Assembly: GCA_902614655.1 (NCBI GenBank)
Contig: CACMLX010000007.1
Location: 1 to 57,829 of the forward strand
Source: an uncultured Pelagibacteraceae bacterium
GTDB taxonomy: Bacteria > Pseudomonadota > Alphaproteobacteria > Pelagibacterales > AG-422-B15
Direction of reading: 5' to 3'
DNA: 57,829 bases
A program made the position numbers and the translations under genes. Within the stretch, counting starts at the first letter, position 1. The number at the start of each line of letters is the position of its first letter. The notes under the pieces are model-generated. The model had not been told where the DNA came from and ran no database searches. It saw nothing but the letters and a program-made list of their open reading frames with translations. Below, piece by piece: positions 8,264 to 20,096 of the stretch.

Positions 8264-9460
8264 TCAATTATTTAAGTGAAGAGCAATTTTTTGACACAGT
8301 TTCTTTGCTACTTCTTTTTTTGTCATCAATTCCCAGTTTTCAGAATATAGTTTTGATGTAAAGTATATTTTATTTGTATCCTGATTAAATATACTATTTT
8401 CTGAAACATTGTTGCCTAGAACCCAATCACAGCCTTTTTTATTTAGTTTTTCATGAGAGTTTCTTTCAAGATTACTAGTCTCAGCTGCGAAACCTACTAT
8501 CAGTTTTGGCCTTAAATGGTTTCTTTTACTAAGTCTTTCCAAAATATCTGGGTTTTCTTCTAAAATAATATTTTGACGTGATCCATCTTTCTTTATCTTT
8601 GCAATCTCTCTATTAGCAATCTTATAATCTGCTACAGCAGCGGCACATACTGCTATATCTGCTGGCAGTGAACTTTCGCATGCTTCTAACATTTGATCAG
8701 CTGAGTCCACTTTTATGACCTGTTCTACATTAGGCTCGACTAAGCTTGTTGGGCCAGAAACTAAAGTTGTTTTTGCACCTAAGCTTTGTAATGTTTCTGC
8801 TATTGCATAGCCCTGTTTTCCAGAGGACTCATTAGAGATAAATCTTACAGGGTCTATCATTTCTTTAGTTGGACCAGCAGTTACTAAAGCAGTTCGATTC
8901 ACAAGAGGTTTATAATCAAGCGCATCAAAATATTTTTTAATAAATTTTACGACTTCATTCGGTTCAGCCATGCGGCCTTCGCCGTATTCACCGCAAGCCA
9001 TTTCACCGTTATCCGGACCGATAAATTCGATCCCATCGTTTTTCAATGTCTCAACATTTCTTTGTGTAGAATTATTCAACCACATTCTCACATTCATTGC
9101 CGGTGCAATCAGTATTGGCTTGTTTGTAGCCATGAGAACAGTAGATGCAAGGTCATCAGCTACCCCGTAAGCCATTTTTGAAATCATATTTGCAGTCGCT
9201 GGAGCAACTAAAATAATATCTGACAATCTAGAAAGTTGAATGTGACCCATTTCATGCTCATCTGTTAAATTAAACAAATCAGTATAAACTTTGTTTCCTG
9301 AGAGACTCTCAATAGATAAAGGTGTTACAAATTCAGATCCAGATTTTGTTAAAATACATGTTACGTCTACGTTATTTTTCTTTAATTCACGTATTGTTTC
9401 TAGAGACTTATATGCAGCAATACCTCCAGTAATAATCAATAGAACTTTTTTATTTTGCAT
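8264..9460 (-). CDS. coaBC: Bifunctional phosphopantothenoylcysteine decarboxylase / phosphopantothenate-cysteine ligase
   Basis: Catalyses two coenzyme A steps: CTP-dependent coupling of cysteine to 4'-phosphopantothenate (CoaB, C-terminal half) and FMN-dependent decarboxylation (CoaC, N-terminal half). The CoaC part shows ITGGIAAYKSLE, the catalytic-His region HIQLSR, APATANMISKMAYG and the PAMNVRMW substrate clamp; the CoaB part begins near ALVTAGPTKEMIDPVRFISN with SSGKQGYAIAE. The start is either ATG 9460 (chosen, 398 residues) or GTG 9469, three codons upstream; neither has a Shine-Dalgarno. It lies upstream of dut and downstream of ubiB. Confidence 0.95.
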   Translation of the reverse strand: MQNKKVLLIITGGIAAYKSLETIRELKKNNVDVTCILTKSGSEFVTPLSIESLSGNKVYTDLFNLTDEHEMGHIQLSRLSDIILVAPATANMISKMAYGVADDLASTVLMATNKPILIAPAMNVRMWLNNSTQRNVETLKNDGIEFIGPDNGEMACGEYGEGRMAEPNEVVKFIKKYFDALDYKPLVNRTALVTAGPTKEMIDPVRFISNESSGKQGYAIAETLQSLGAKTTLVSGPTSLVEPNVEQVIKVDSADQMLEACESSLPADIAVCAAAVADYKIANREIAKIKKDGSRQNIILEENPDILERLSKRNHLRPKLIVGFAAETSNLERNSHEKLNKKGCDWVLGNNVSENSIFNQDTNKIYFTSKLYSENWELMTKKEVAKKLCQKIALHLNN

Positions 9461-9515
9461 TTTGTACACGTATACTTTTTTGTTCTAAATGACTAGTAAT
9501 AAACGAAAAATTTTT

Positions 9516-11051
9516 CTAAATGAATACAAAAGCAAGCATTATTCCAACTATAAGGGCTACACCGCCTATTACATATGAATTGCTAGCACTATTTTTTGGA
9601 GTTTTATCCTCTTCATTCTTTACAATCAAATCAAAGGCTTGATCAGCTCTTGAGATAAAGTCGGGAATGTCAGGAACTTTTCTTGCTATACTTTGTAATG
9701 CTTGTTGCGTTTGTTGAAGTCTATTTTTTATTCCTAACTCATCTTTTAGCCATGTTTCAATTTCAGGTTTCGATATTTCCCAAAAATTAATATCTGGATC
9801 CAACTTTCTGGCAACGCCCTCAACCGTTATCATTGTTTTCTGTAAAAGCAAAAGCTGTGGTTGTAAAAACATATTAAATTGCTTTGTTATATCAAATAAC
9901 TGGAGAAGCACATTTCCCATTGAAATATTTTTAGCTTTTTGATTTATGATTGGCTCCCCGATCGATCTCAAAGCTTGTGAAAAATCCTCTATAGACTGAT
10001 TTTTGTCAATCAAGCCTGCTTCTTGATGAATTTTTGCAATATGTAAATAATCTTGTTTTATAAATCCATAAATAATTTCTGCTAAATAAGATCTATTTTT
10101 TTTATCCAATCTACCCATAATACCGAAATCAACTGCTAAAAGTTTACCTTTTGAATTAAGGAATAAATTACCTTGATGAAGGTCGGCATGAAAATACCCA
10201 TCTCTTATTGACTGCCTTAAAAAGTTTATAATCAGATTTTCGGCTGCCTGTTTTTTATTTACTTTTTTTTCGTTCAACTCATCAATTTTATCTGCAGGAA
10301 CACCAATAATTTTTTCCATCGTGAGTATTTTTTGAGTAACTTTATCCCAATAAACCTTTGGTACATAAAAACTCTCATCCATATTCGTATTCTCAGATAA
10401 CTCTGAAGCAGCCGCAGCCTCATATCTTAAATCCAGCTCAAACTTTATGACTTCCTTTGCTTTTTTTATTATAGAATTAGGCCTTAACCTTTGAAATTCA
10501 GTGAAATTTTCCATGAAAGTGGTAAGCCACTCAAGCCTTTCCATTTCCTGATTGATTATTTTTTCTATTTCTGGCCTTAGAACTTTCACCGCCACATCAA
10601 TTTCTGTATTAGATGATTTTATTTTAGCAAAATGCACTTGAGCAATTGAAGCTGCGGCAATTGGTTCGCTAAATTGTGAAAAAATACTATCAATACTTGT
10701 TCCAAACTCATCTTCAATTATTTCAATAGCTGTTTTTCTTGAGAAGGGTGGCAAATTATCTCTTAATAATGAGAGATCCTCTGCAATTGTATTGCCTACG
10801 ATATCAGGCCTTGTAGATATTAACTGTCCTAGTTTAACAAATGAAGGACCAAGTTCGTTCAATGCTTGCGCAATTCTTAACCCGTCAGATTTATTCTTAT
10901 GGTTTCTATCATAAGACACGCCTATAGAAATAAAATTTGTAAAAAAAATAAATAAAAATTTAAATCGTATATTTTTATTAATTAAGATTAATACATTGTA
11001 CTTTTTTAGTACTCTAATCAGTTTGATCAAAAAAAGTAAATTACTGAGCAT
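9516..11051 (-). CDS. ubiB: Ubiquinone biosynthesis ATPase/kinase-like protein UbiB
   Basis: ABC1/ADCK-family atypical kinase fold needed for ubiquinone synthesis, thought to use ATPase activity to extract lipid intermediates for the Ubi complex. Motifs: KxGQ (SFVKLGQLISTRPD), Ala-rich loop AAASIAQVHFA, invariant Lys in VAVKVLRP, catalytic HADLHQGNLF and metal-binding AVDFGIMGRLD. The C-terminus has one transmembrane anchor (SYVIGGVALIVGIMLAFVFI), and the first ~40 residues are also hydrophobic, somewhat longer than usual. The gene overlaps ubiE by 11 bases, consistent with joint expression in one pathway. Confidence 0.94.
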   Translation of the reverse strand: MLSNLLFLIKLIRVLKKYNVLILINKNIRFKFLFIFFTNFISIGVSYDRNHKNKSDGLRIAQALNELGPSFVKLGQLISTRPDIVGNTIAEDLSLLRDNLPPFSRKTAIEIIEDEFGTSIDSIFSQFSEPIAAASIAQVHFAKIKSSNTEIDVAVKVLRPEIEKIINQEMERLEWLTTFMENFTEFQRLRPNSIIKKAKEVIKFELDLRYEAAAASELSENTNMDESFYVPKVYWDKVTQKILTMEKIIGVPADKIDELNEKKVNKKQAAENLIINFLRQSIRDGYFHADLHQGNLFLNSKGKLLAVDFGIMGRLDKKNRSYLAEIIYGFIKQDYLHIAKIHQEAGLIDKNQSIEDFSQALRSIGEPIINQKAKNISMGNVLLQLFDITKQFNMFLQPQLLLLQKTMITVEGVARKLDPDINFWEISKPEIETWLKDELGIKNRLQQTQQALQSIARKVPDIPDFISRADQAFDLIVKNEEDKTPKNSASNSYVIGGVALIVGIMLAFVFI

Positions 11052-11730
11052 TTATAATTTTTGTGGCATTGTGTATGGCTACTATTCCATTAAAAATATT
11101 ACGATAGTTTACATCTTTAAATTTTGTACCCTCAATTATTTTTTTAAAATTTTCTTGTGATGGGAAATTACTAATTGTTTTTGTTAAGTACTCATAAGGC
11201 TTTTCATCTCCAACAATAATTTTACCCATTACCGGTATAATTGAAGAATAAAAATTATACACACTTGAAATTGTTTCATTCTCAGCTTTGGAAAATTCTA
11301 AGCAATAAAATTTTCCCCCAGGTTTTAACACTCTATATGCTTCACCCAATGATTTTTCAATATTAGAAAAATTCCTAACACCAAAGGATACGAGGTATGC
11401 ATCAAATGTATTTTCTTTAAAAGGGAGATCTTCTGCAGGTGCAACAATCCATTCAATTTTATCTTTAAAGGTGTGATTTTTTTTTCCTTCTTCAACCATA
11501 AATTCATTAGGATCACACACAGTAGCCTTTCCTTTGCCTTTAACTCTTTTTAAAAATCGTCTTGCAACATCACCAGTTCCTCCGGCTACATCTATTATAT
11601 GCATCTCCTTTTCCGGTGAAAGCCAATCGATTAGTAATTCTTTCCAATACCTATGTGCACCAAGTGACATAATATCATTCATGATATCGTATTTGCTCGC
11701 AACTTTATCAAAAACTTCTTTTGTTTCCAT
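11041..11730 (-). CDS. ubiE: Ubiquinone/menaquinone C-methyltransferase UbiE
   Basis: Class I SAM-dependent methyltransferase acting on the benzoquinol ring of ubiquinone. The 229-residue protein shows the UbiE N-terminal signature FDKVASKYDIMNDIMSLGAHRYWK, SAM-binding motif I DVAGGTGDVARRF, and the second family signature VLKPGGKFYCLEFSKAE. It is the first gene of the minus-strand ubiE-ubiB-coaBC-dut block, a recognised alphaproteobacterial order, and is divergent from mutM across 53 bases. Confidence 0.95.
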   Translation of the reverse strand: METKEVFDKVASKYDIMNDIMSLGAHRYWKELLIDWLSPEKEMHIIDVAGGTGDVARRFLKRVKGKGKATVCDPNEFMVEEGKKNHTFKDKIEWIVAPAEDLPFKENTFDAYLVSFGVRNFSNIEKSLGEAYRVLKPGGKFYCLEFSKAENETISSVYNFYSSIIPVMGKIIVGDEKPYEYLTKTISNFPSQENFKKIIEGTKFKDVNYRNIFNGIVAIHNATKIINAQ

Positions 11731-11783
11731 AATACGCTTATTTATTTAATATCTTATAAACTAAAAAAGTATAAATGTAATAT

Positions 11784-12611
11784 ATGCCAGAGCTACCAGA
11801 AGTCCAAACAGTTGTAAATGGCATAAAAAGCAAAATTAATAAGCATAAAATTTTACGATTCAAGAAATATATAAGTAAATTAAGATATCCTATCCAAAAA
11901 AATTTATCTTCAGAAGTAGAGAGCTCTACAGTTACAACTGTCTATCGAAGAGCAAAATATATAATTATAAATTTATCAAATAACAGATCCTTAGTAATAC
12001 ACTTAGGCATGTCAGGAAGGATTATTATTGTAAAAAATAATAAAAAAAAATTTAAACATACACATTTCTCTATCTTCTTTGACAAGAACTTAGTTTTTCA
12101 ATTTATTGACCCAAGAAGATTTGGATATATTTTCGTTACGGAAACGGCTTCATTAGAAAGACATAGGTTCTTTGTGAACCTTGGAGTTGAGCCCCTTATT
12201 AGACAATTTAATGATCGGTATCTTTTGAACATAACAAAAAATAAAAAATCACCGATTAAAAATATAATTATGAATCAAAAATATATTGTTGGTGTTGGAA
12301 ATATTTACGCTTCTGAAGCATTATTTATGTCAGGTATTCATCCATCCAGGTTAGGTAAAGATATAACAAAACGGGATTGTGTAAAATTGGTACGCGCTAT
12401 TAAAAGTGTACTAAAAAAATCTATACAATTAGGTGGCTCAAGCATAAACGACCATACTATGGTTTCTGGAAAGATGGGGTATTTTCAAAATAAATTGCAT
12501 GTTTATGGAAGAGAAGGATCAAAATGTGTAAAAAGATCTTGTCAGTCGATCATATTACGAATAGTAATAACGCAACGTTCATCATTTTATTGCTCTGAAT
12601 GTCAAAAATAA
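11784..12611 (+). CDS. mutM: Formamidopyrimidine-DNA glycosylase
   Basis: Base-excision repair enzyme removing 8-oxoguanine and FapyG with AP lyase activity. Translation begins MPELPEVQTVV; after Met removal Pro2 is the Schiff-base nucleophile and Glu3 the acid. The Lys of RRAKYIIINL, the helix-two-turn-helix region (QKYIVGVGNIYASEALF) and the C-terminal zinc finger are present. The zinc finger has spacing Cys248-x4-Cys253-x16-Cys270-x2-Cys273, two residues longer between the first two cysteines than the usual C-x2-C; still likely to bind zinc. Length 275 is typical. rpsT follows after 16 bases. Confidence 0.94.
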   Translation: MPELPEVQTVVNGIKSKINKHKILRFKKYISKLRYPIQKNLSSEVESSTVTTVYRRAKYIIINLSNNRSLVIHLGMSGRIIIVKNNKKKFKHTHFSIFFDKNLVFQFIDPRRFGYIFVTETASLERHRFFVNLGVEPLIRQFNDRYLLNITKNKKSPIKNIIMNQKYIVGVGNIYASEALFMSGIHPSRLGKDITKRDCVKLVRAIKSVLKKSIQLGGSSINDHTMVSGKMGYFQNKLHVYGREGSKCVKRSCQSIILRIVITQRSSFYCSECQK

Positions 12612-12627
12612 AAAACCAAAGTTAATT

Positions 12628-12891
12628 ATGGCAAATACAAGATCTGCAAAGGGTAAAGTTAGAGAAATATCTAAAAAAACAGATATTAATAAATCTGTAA
12701 GGAACAGATATCGTACCTATATCAAAAAAGTAGAACTAAATATTGTTAAAGGCGATAAAGCTAAGGCGAGAGAGGCTTTAAAGCAAGCAGAGTCTGAGAT
12801 GATGTCAGCTGTTTCAAAAAAAATCGTTCATAAGAACACTGCCTCAAGAAAAATCTCACGTCTATCAAGTCAAATTAAGTCTCTTAAATAG
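12628..12891 (+). CDS. rpsT: 30S ribosomal protein S20
   Basis: Small basic primary 16S rRNA-binding protein, 87 residues, rich in Lys/Arg with the S20 pattern: MANTRSAKGKVREISKKT at the start, AKAREALKQAESEM in the middle and VHKNTASRKISRLSSQIKSL at the end. The position between mutM and dnaA is a conserved alphaproteobacterial arrangement. A 13-base inverted repeat lies 20 bases after the stop without a T-run, so no standard terminator is evident. Confidence 0.96.
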   Translation: MANTRSAKGKVREISKKTDINKSVRNRYRTYIKKVELNIVKGDKAKAREALKQAESEMMSAVSKKIVHKNTASRKISRLSSQIKSLK

Positions 12892-13218
12892 ATTCATTAA
12901 ACTTTTCCGTAGCTTATGATAAGCAGTGAAAGTTAAATGCAAACATAACTCATTAATTTAATTCTAAATTTTATAAGTATCTTAATTCTTTTTCCTATTG
13001 CGATTCATTTTTAGAGAAGCTAATTTATTTCAAATTTAAAAATATCTATTTTTAATTACTCAAAAAAAATAATTTTTTAAGACTAAAATTATTACAAATT
13101 TAGTCAGGACTCTTTTGATCAAATTTTGATTTCATCAAAAAAAAGTTTAAAAAAGACATATGTTTTTTTTGTAAATTATATAAGATTTTATTAAGGCTAT
13201 TGGAGGGGCTTGCAAAAA
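12892..13218. other. AT-rich intergenic region upstream of dnaA
   Basis: The only gene-free stretch over 300 bases in the window. It is strongly A+T rich and contains a GCTTAT-G-ATAAGC inverted repeat (12912-12924), a GACTAAA-N11-TTTAGTC inverted repeat (13081-13105), and two direct copies of TTTTGAT (13113-13119, 13124-13130) followed by ATCAAAA (13134-13140). I found no match to the DnaA box TTATNCACA on either strand and no CtrA-type TTAA-N7-TTAA site. It probably holds the dnaA promoter and leader; an origin is possible but unsupported. No open reading frame of note. Confidence 0.6.
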
Positions 13219-14628
13219 ATGTATCAAGATCTTAATCAGAATCAAGCTTCATCAGTTAATTTAAAAGATCAATGGAATTCAGTCTTAAAAAAGCTCAATA
13301 CAGAGTATGGAAATGAAATTTTCAATAGTTGGATTAAAAATATTACTATTAAGAATCTTGATGATGACATTTTATATTTCACTGTTCCTACTCGATTCAT
13401 TAGAGACTGGATAACATCTCATTATTTAGATAAGATCATTTTCTTTTTAAATCAAGAAAACCAGCAGATTAAAAGGGTCAAAATAAATATTGATAACTCA
13501 CTTTCTGCAAATATGTTAAACCTAGATAAATCTGGCGCATCTAGTGATCATGTGAATGTATTTACCAACAAAAAAAATTTTGTTGATGATTGGCCCTTGG
13601 ATGAAAGATTTAAGTTCGAAAAATTCATAGTTGGTTCTTCTAATGAGTTAGCTTTTGCATCTGCCAAAAGGTTTTCTGATCAAAATTTAAGCGAGTTTAA
13701 TCCACTTTATCTTTATGGCGGTGTAGGATTAGGTAAAACACATTTGCTACATGCTATTGGTTGGAAATTTCAAGAGGAAAATCCAAACAGTAAAATTTTA
13801 TATCTATCAGCTGAAAGATTTATGTTTCAATTCATAAAATCTTTAAGACAAAAAGATACGATGTCATTCAAACAAAAATTTAGATCAGTAGACGTTCTTA
13901 TTCTAGATGATATTCAATTTATGATTGGAAAAGCATCAACTCAAGAAGAGTTTTTTCATACTTTTAATTCTCTTTTAGATATGAATAAGAAGGTTATTAT
14001 TTCTGCGGATAGATCTCCAAGTGACTTAGGAAGTTTTACTGAACGTATGAAATCAAGACTATCCGGAGGGCTAGTTGTAGATATTCTTCCAGCTGAATTC
14101 GAATTAAGACTATCTATTTTGAAAAGTAAATATAGAGAATTAATAGATAAAAATAATATCACGTTTGAGCTATGTGATGATGTTCTTATTTTTCTGGCAA
14201 AAACTGTAACAACAAATGTTAGAGAATTAGAGGGCGCGCTTAACAAGGTTTATACTTTTTCAAATATATTAGGAAAAAAAATTGATGTTGAGCTTACAAA
14301 GTCAGTACTTAAAGATTTACTTAAGTCAAATAATAGAAGAATAACTATTGATGAAATTCAAAATAAAGTATCGAATTACTATAATATAAAAATTGACGAC
14401 CTAATCTCTAGTAGACGAATAAGAACTTTCGCGAGACCAAGACAGGTTGCTATGTACTTATCAAAGAAATTGACTACCAGATCACTACCTGAAATAGGTC
14501 GAAAATTTGGTGGAAGAGATCACACAACAGTGATTCACGCAGTAAAAAAAATTGATGAACTAAAAGAGAGTAACTCCAAGTTTGATGAAGATATCAATTT
14601 AATAACGCAGATGATTACTTCAGTCTAA
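13219..14628 (+). CDS. dnaA: Chromosomal replication initiator protein DnaA
   Basis: AAA+ initiator that binds and unwinds the origin. N-terminal interaction domain I (about 15-90), short linker, AAA+ domain with Walker A GGVGLGKT (about 167-174), Walker B VLILDDIQF, and C-terminal domain IV with the DnaA-box-binding signature GRDHTTVIHAVKKI. An upstream in-frame TTG at 13210 would add three residues, but the strong Shine-Dalgarno GGAGGGG (13202-13208) sits ten bases before ATG 13219 and one base before the TTG, so ATG is chosen (469 residues). First gene of dnaA-dnaN-recF-gyrB. Confidence 0.97.
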   Translation: MYQDLNQNQASSVNLKDQWNSVLKKLNTEYGNEIFNSWIKNITIKNLDDDILYFTVPTRFIRDWITSHYLDKIIFFLNQENQQIKRVKINIDNSLSANMLNLDKSGASSDHVNVFTNKKNFVDDWPLDERFKFEKFIVGSSNELAFASAKRFSDQNLSEFNPLYLYGGVGLGKTHLLHAIGWKFQEENPNSKILYLSAERFMFQFIKSLRQKDTMSFKQKFRSVDVLILDDIQFMIGKASTQEEFFHTFNSLLDMNKKVIISADRSPSDLGSFTERMKSRLSGGLVVDILPAEFELRLSILKSKYRELIDKNNITFELCDDVLIFLAKTVTTNVRELEGALNKVYTFSNILGKKIDVELTKSVLKDLLKSNNRRITIDEIQNKVSNYYNIKIDDLISSRRIRTFARPRQVAMYLSKKLTTRSLPEIGRKFGGRDHTTVIHAVKKIDELKESNSKFDEDINLITQMITSV

Positions 14629-14646
14629 TTTTGCTAAAATTATTTA

Positions 14647-15774
14647 ATGGAATTTAAAATAAATAGTTCAGATTTATTAAAAGCTCTTTCTCATATTCAA
14701 GGAATAGTTGAAGTCAGGCATACACTACCGATACTTTCAAATATAATAATTAATGCAAATGAAAACCTATTAACACTTTCATCTACAAATTTAGATATAT
14801 ATTGCTCTGATCAGATAAGCGCTGACACTGCAGTGCCTGGAGAAATCTCTGTTCCTGCAATAACTTTTTTTGAAATAATAAAAAGATTGCCTTCAGGTTC
14901 AGATGTTTTAATGAAAATGGACAACAACGATAATGAAATCACTCTAAAATGTGGTAGATCAAAATTCAAGTTATCTACTTTAAAAACAGAGGATTTTCCA
15001 GTCATTTCAGATAGTGATTTATCTGTAAACTTTGTTCTTAGTGCCGAAGAGTTAATAAGAATTATAGATAAAACTAAATTTGCCGTCTCAAATGAAGAGA
15101 CAAGATATTATTTAAACGGTATTTTTTTACATAAAGCGAGTAGAAATTCCATACATTTCTTAAGAGCTGTTGCGACTGACGGGCACCGACTAGCTCAGTA
15201 TGATATACCTCTTCCACAGGGAGCTGAAGAAATGACAGGTATAATTATACCAAAAAAGACCATTTTTGAATTAAGAAAAGTTTTAGATGATGCTGATGGA
15301 GATGTAAGTATATCACTAAACGAGAATAAAATAAAATTTTCTTTCAGCAATCTCAAAATTATTTCTAAAGTTATAGACGGTACATTCCCAGACTATACAA
15401 AAGTTATACCAAAGAATAATAACAAAAATTTTAAGACAAATAATAGTGATTTAAAAAATGCCATTGATCGTGTTTCTGCTGTCGCAGCAAATGAAGAAAC
15501 CAAATCAAAAGCAATTAAGTTATCTCTAGAGAATAATAAGCTTAATTTAAGTGTTGAAAGTCAATCAAAAGGGTCAGCAAATGAAGTAATAGATATTAGT
15601 TATGTTGGTGACAATGTTGATATTGGTTTTAATTCTAAATACATTATAGATATCTGCAATGAAGTAGATGGTGAGGAAGTTGATGTAAGTTTATTAGACT
15701 CGGTCTCACCAGCAATAATTCTTGATAAGACAGACGAAAATTTATTTTTTGTTCTAATGCCTATGCGAATTTAA
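14647..15774 (+). CDS. dnaN: DNA polymerase III beta sliding clamp
   Basis: Ring-shaped processivity clamp for DNA polymerase III. The 375-residue protein has three similar clamp domains and ends in VLMPMRI, matching the conserved C-terminus (VLMPMR) that forms part of the hydrophobic partner-binding pocket. RYYLNGIFLH and the ATDGHRLA motif lie in the middle domain. It follows dnaA after 18 bases and precedes recF by two bases. Confidence 0.97.
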   Translation: MEFKINSSDLLKALSHIQGIVEVRHTLPILSNIIINANENLLTLSSTNLDIYCSDQISADTAVPGEISVPAITFFEIIKRLPSGSDVLMKMDNNDNEITLKCGRSKFKLSTLKTEDFPVISDSDLSVNFVLSAEELIRIIDKTKFAVSNEETRYYLNGIFLHKASRNSIHFLRAVATDGHRLAQYDIPLPQGAEEMTGIIIPKKTIFELRKVLDDADGDVSISLNENKIKFSFSNLKIISKVIDGTFPDYTKVIPKNNNKNFKTNNSDLKNAIDRVSAVAANEETKSKAIKLSLENNKLNLSVESQSKGSANEVIDISYVGDNVDIGFNSKYIIDICNEVDGEEVDVSLLDSVSPAIILDKTDENLFFVLMPMRI

Positions 15775-15776
15775 TT

Positions 15777-16892
15777 ATGTATCCTAATACTAGGATCGAC
15801 AAGATTTCACTAATAAATTTTAAAAATCATTTAAATACAAATTTGAAAGATCTTAGTTCATTTGTCGTGCTGAATGGTAATAATGGATCAGGAAAAACAA
15901 ATATATTAGAAGCAATATCCCTTTTTTCACCAGGGCGTGGAATTAAAAATTCACGCTTTACAGAAATACCAAACAAAAATAAGAGACAGACGAGTTTTGA
16001 AATTAAAATAAATATAAAATATGAATCTGGCGAAATTGAACTTTTTAGAAGTTTTTCATCTGAGGAAAAAAATAAAAACTATATTTCAGCAGATAACGAA
16101 AAAATAAATACTTTTCAATTATTGGAATTTATAAACATATTATGGATTACACCAATTATGGAAAAGGTATTAATTCAAAGTAATTCAGAGAAAAGAAATT
16201 TTTTTGATCGACTTATTTTTAATATAAATAAAAGTCATTTAAAGAATTATGCGAAATTGCAAAAGTTGTTGAGTGAAAGATTAGCTTTATTAAAAGAAAA
16301 AAACTATGATACAGGGTGGCTTACTATTATTGAAAAAAACATTGCAAATTTGTCAGTTAGATTACTAACTGATAGGACAAACTTTATCGACCAGCTTAAT
16401 AATAACCTGAGATCGGTTAAAGCTCCTTTCAATTCATGCCAAATAGAATTTTCCCATGAATTATCCAAACTGGGTGATATTATCAAATCTGAGGATTTTA
16501 TTGAAAAATACTCAATAGCATTAAATAAAAATAGAGAAATAGATAATGCATTAAATAAAACCACCCTAACAGTCAATAAAGTAGAAATTAAAATGTTTAA
16601 TAATATTGAGAAAATTATTGAAGCTAGAAATTGCTCAACTGGAGAGCAAAAATCTATATTACTTTCAGTTTTTTTATCAGTAGCTAATATGGTAAAAAAT
16701 CAAAACAATCGACGTTCGCCCATTATTTTAATTGATGAGGCAATGGCACACCTTGATACTAAACATAAAGAATTCCTATTTAGCGAACTATCGGATTTAA
16801 AATCACAAGTATGGTTTTCTGGTGTATCTAAAGATTTATTTGAGAATATTAATAACCAAACTGTTTTCTTTGATATGAAAAATATTATATAA
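15777..16892 (+). CDS. recF: DNA replication and repair protein RecF
   Basis: SMC-like ABC ATPase of the RecFOR gap-repair pathway, loading RecA at single-strand gaps. The 371-residue protein has Walker A GNNGSGKT (34-41), the ABC signature within CSTGEQKSILLSV and Walker B PIILIDEAMAHLD, with a lysine-rich helical insertion between them. It starts two bases after dnaN and precedes gyrB by 22 bases, the classical order. The sequence is more diverged and AT-rich than its neighbours, usual for RecF. Confidence 0.95.
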   Translation: MYPNTRIDKISLINFKNHLNTNLKDLSSFVVLNGNNGSGKTNILEAISLFSPGRGIKNSRFTEIPNKNKRQTSFEIKINIKYESGEIELFRSFSSEEKNKNYISADNEKINTFQLLEFINILWITPIMEKVLIQSNSEKRNFFDRLIFNINKSHLKNYAKLQKLLSERLALLKEKNYDTGWLTIIEKNIANLSVRLLTDRTNFIDQLNNNLRSVKAPFNSCQIEFSHELSKLGDIIKSEDFIEKYSIALNKNREIDNALNKTTLTVNKVEIKMFNNIEKIIEARNCSTGEQKSILLSVFLSVANMVKNQNNRRSPIILIDEAMAHLDTKHKEFLFSELSDLKSQVWFSGVSKDLFENINNQTVFFDMKNII

Positions 16893-16905
16893 TCTGTGAA
16901 AATAA

Positions 16906-20030
<3,125 letters not shown>

Positions 20031-20096
20031 GCTTTTTGTGATTGAAAGAATATAGAATATTATTAGATTAATAAACTTAATGATAGGAAATAAATT

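Noticed and set aside
13082-13200. Possible oriC in the AT-rich region before dnaA
   Set aside because: AT-richness is expected at this base composition and no DnaA box match was found, so it is only recorded as an intergenic region.
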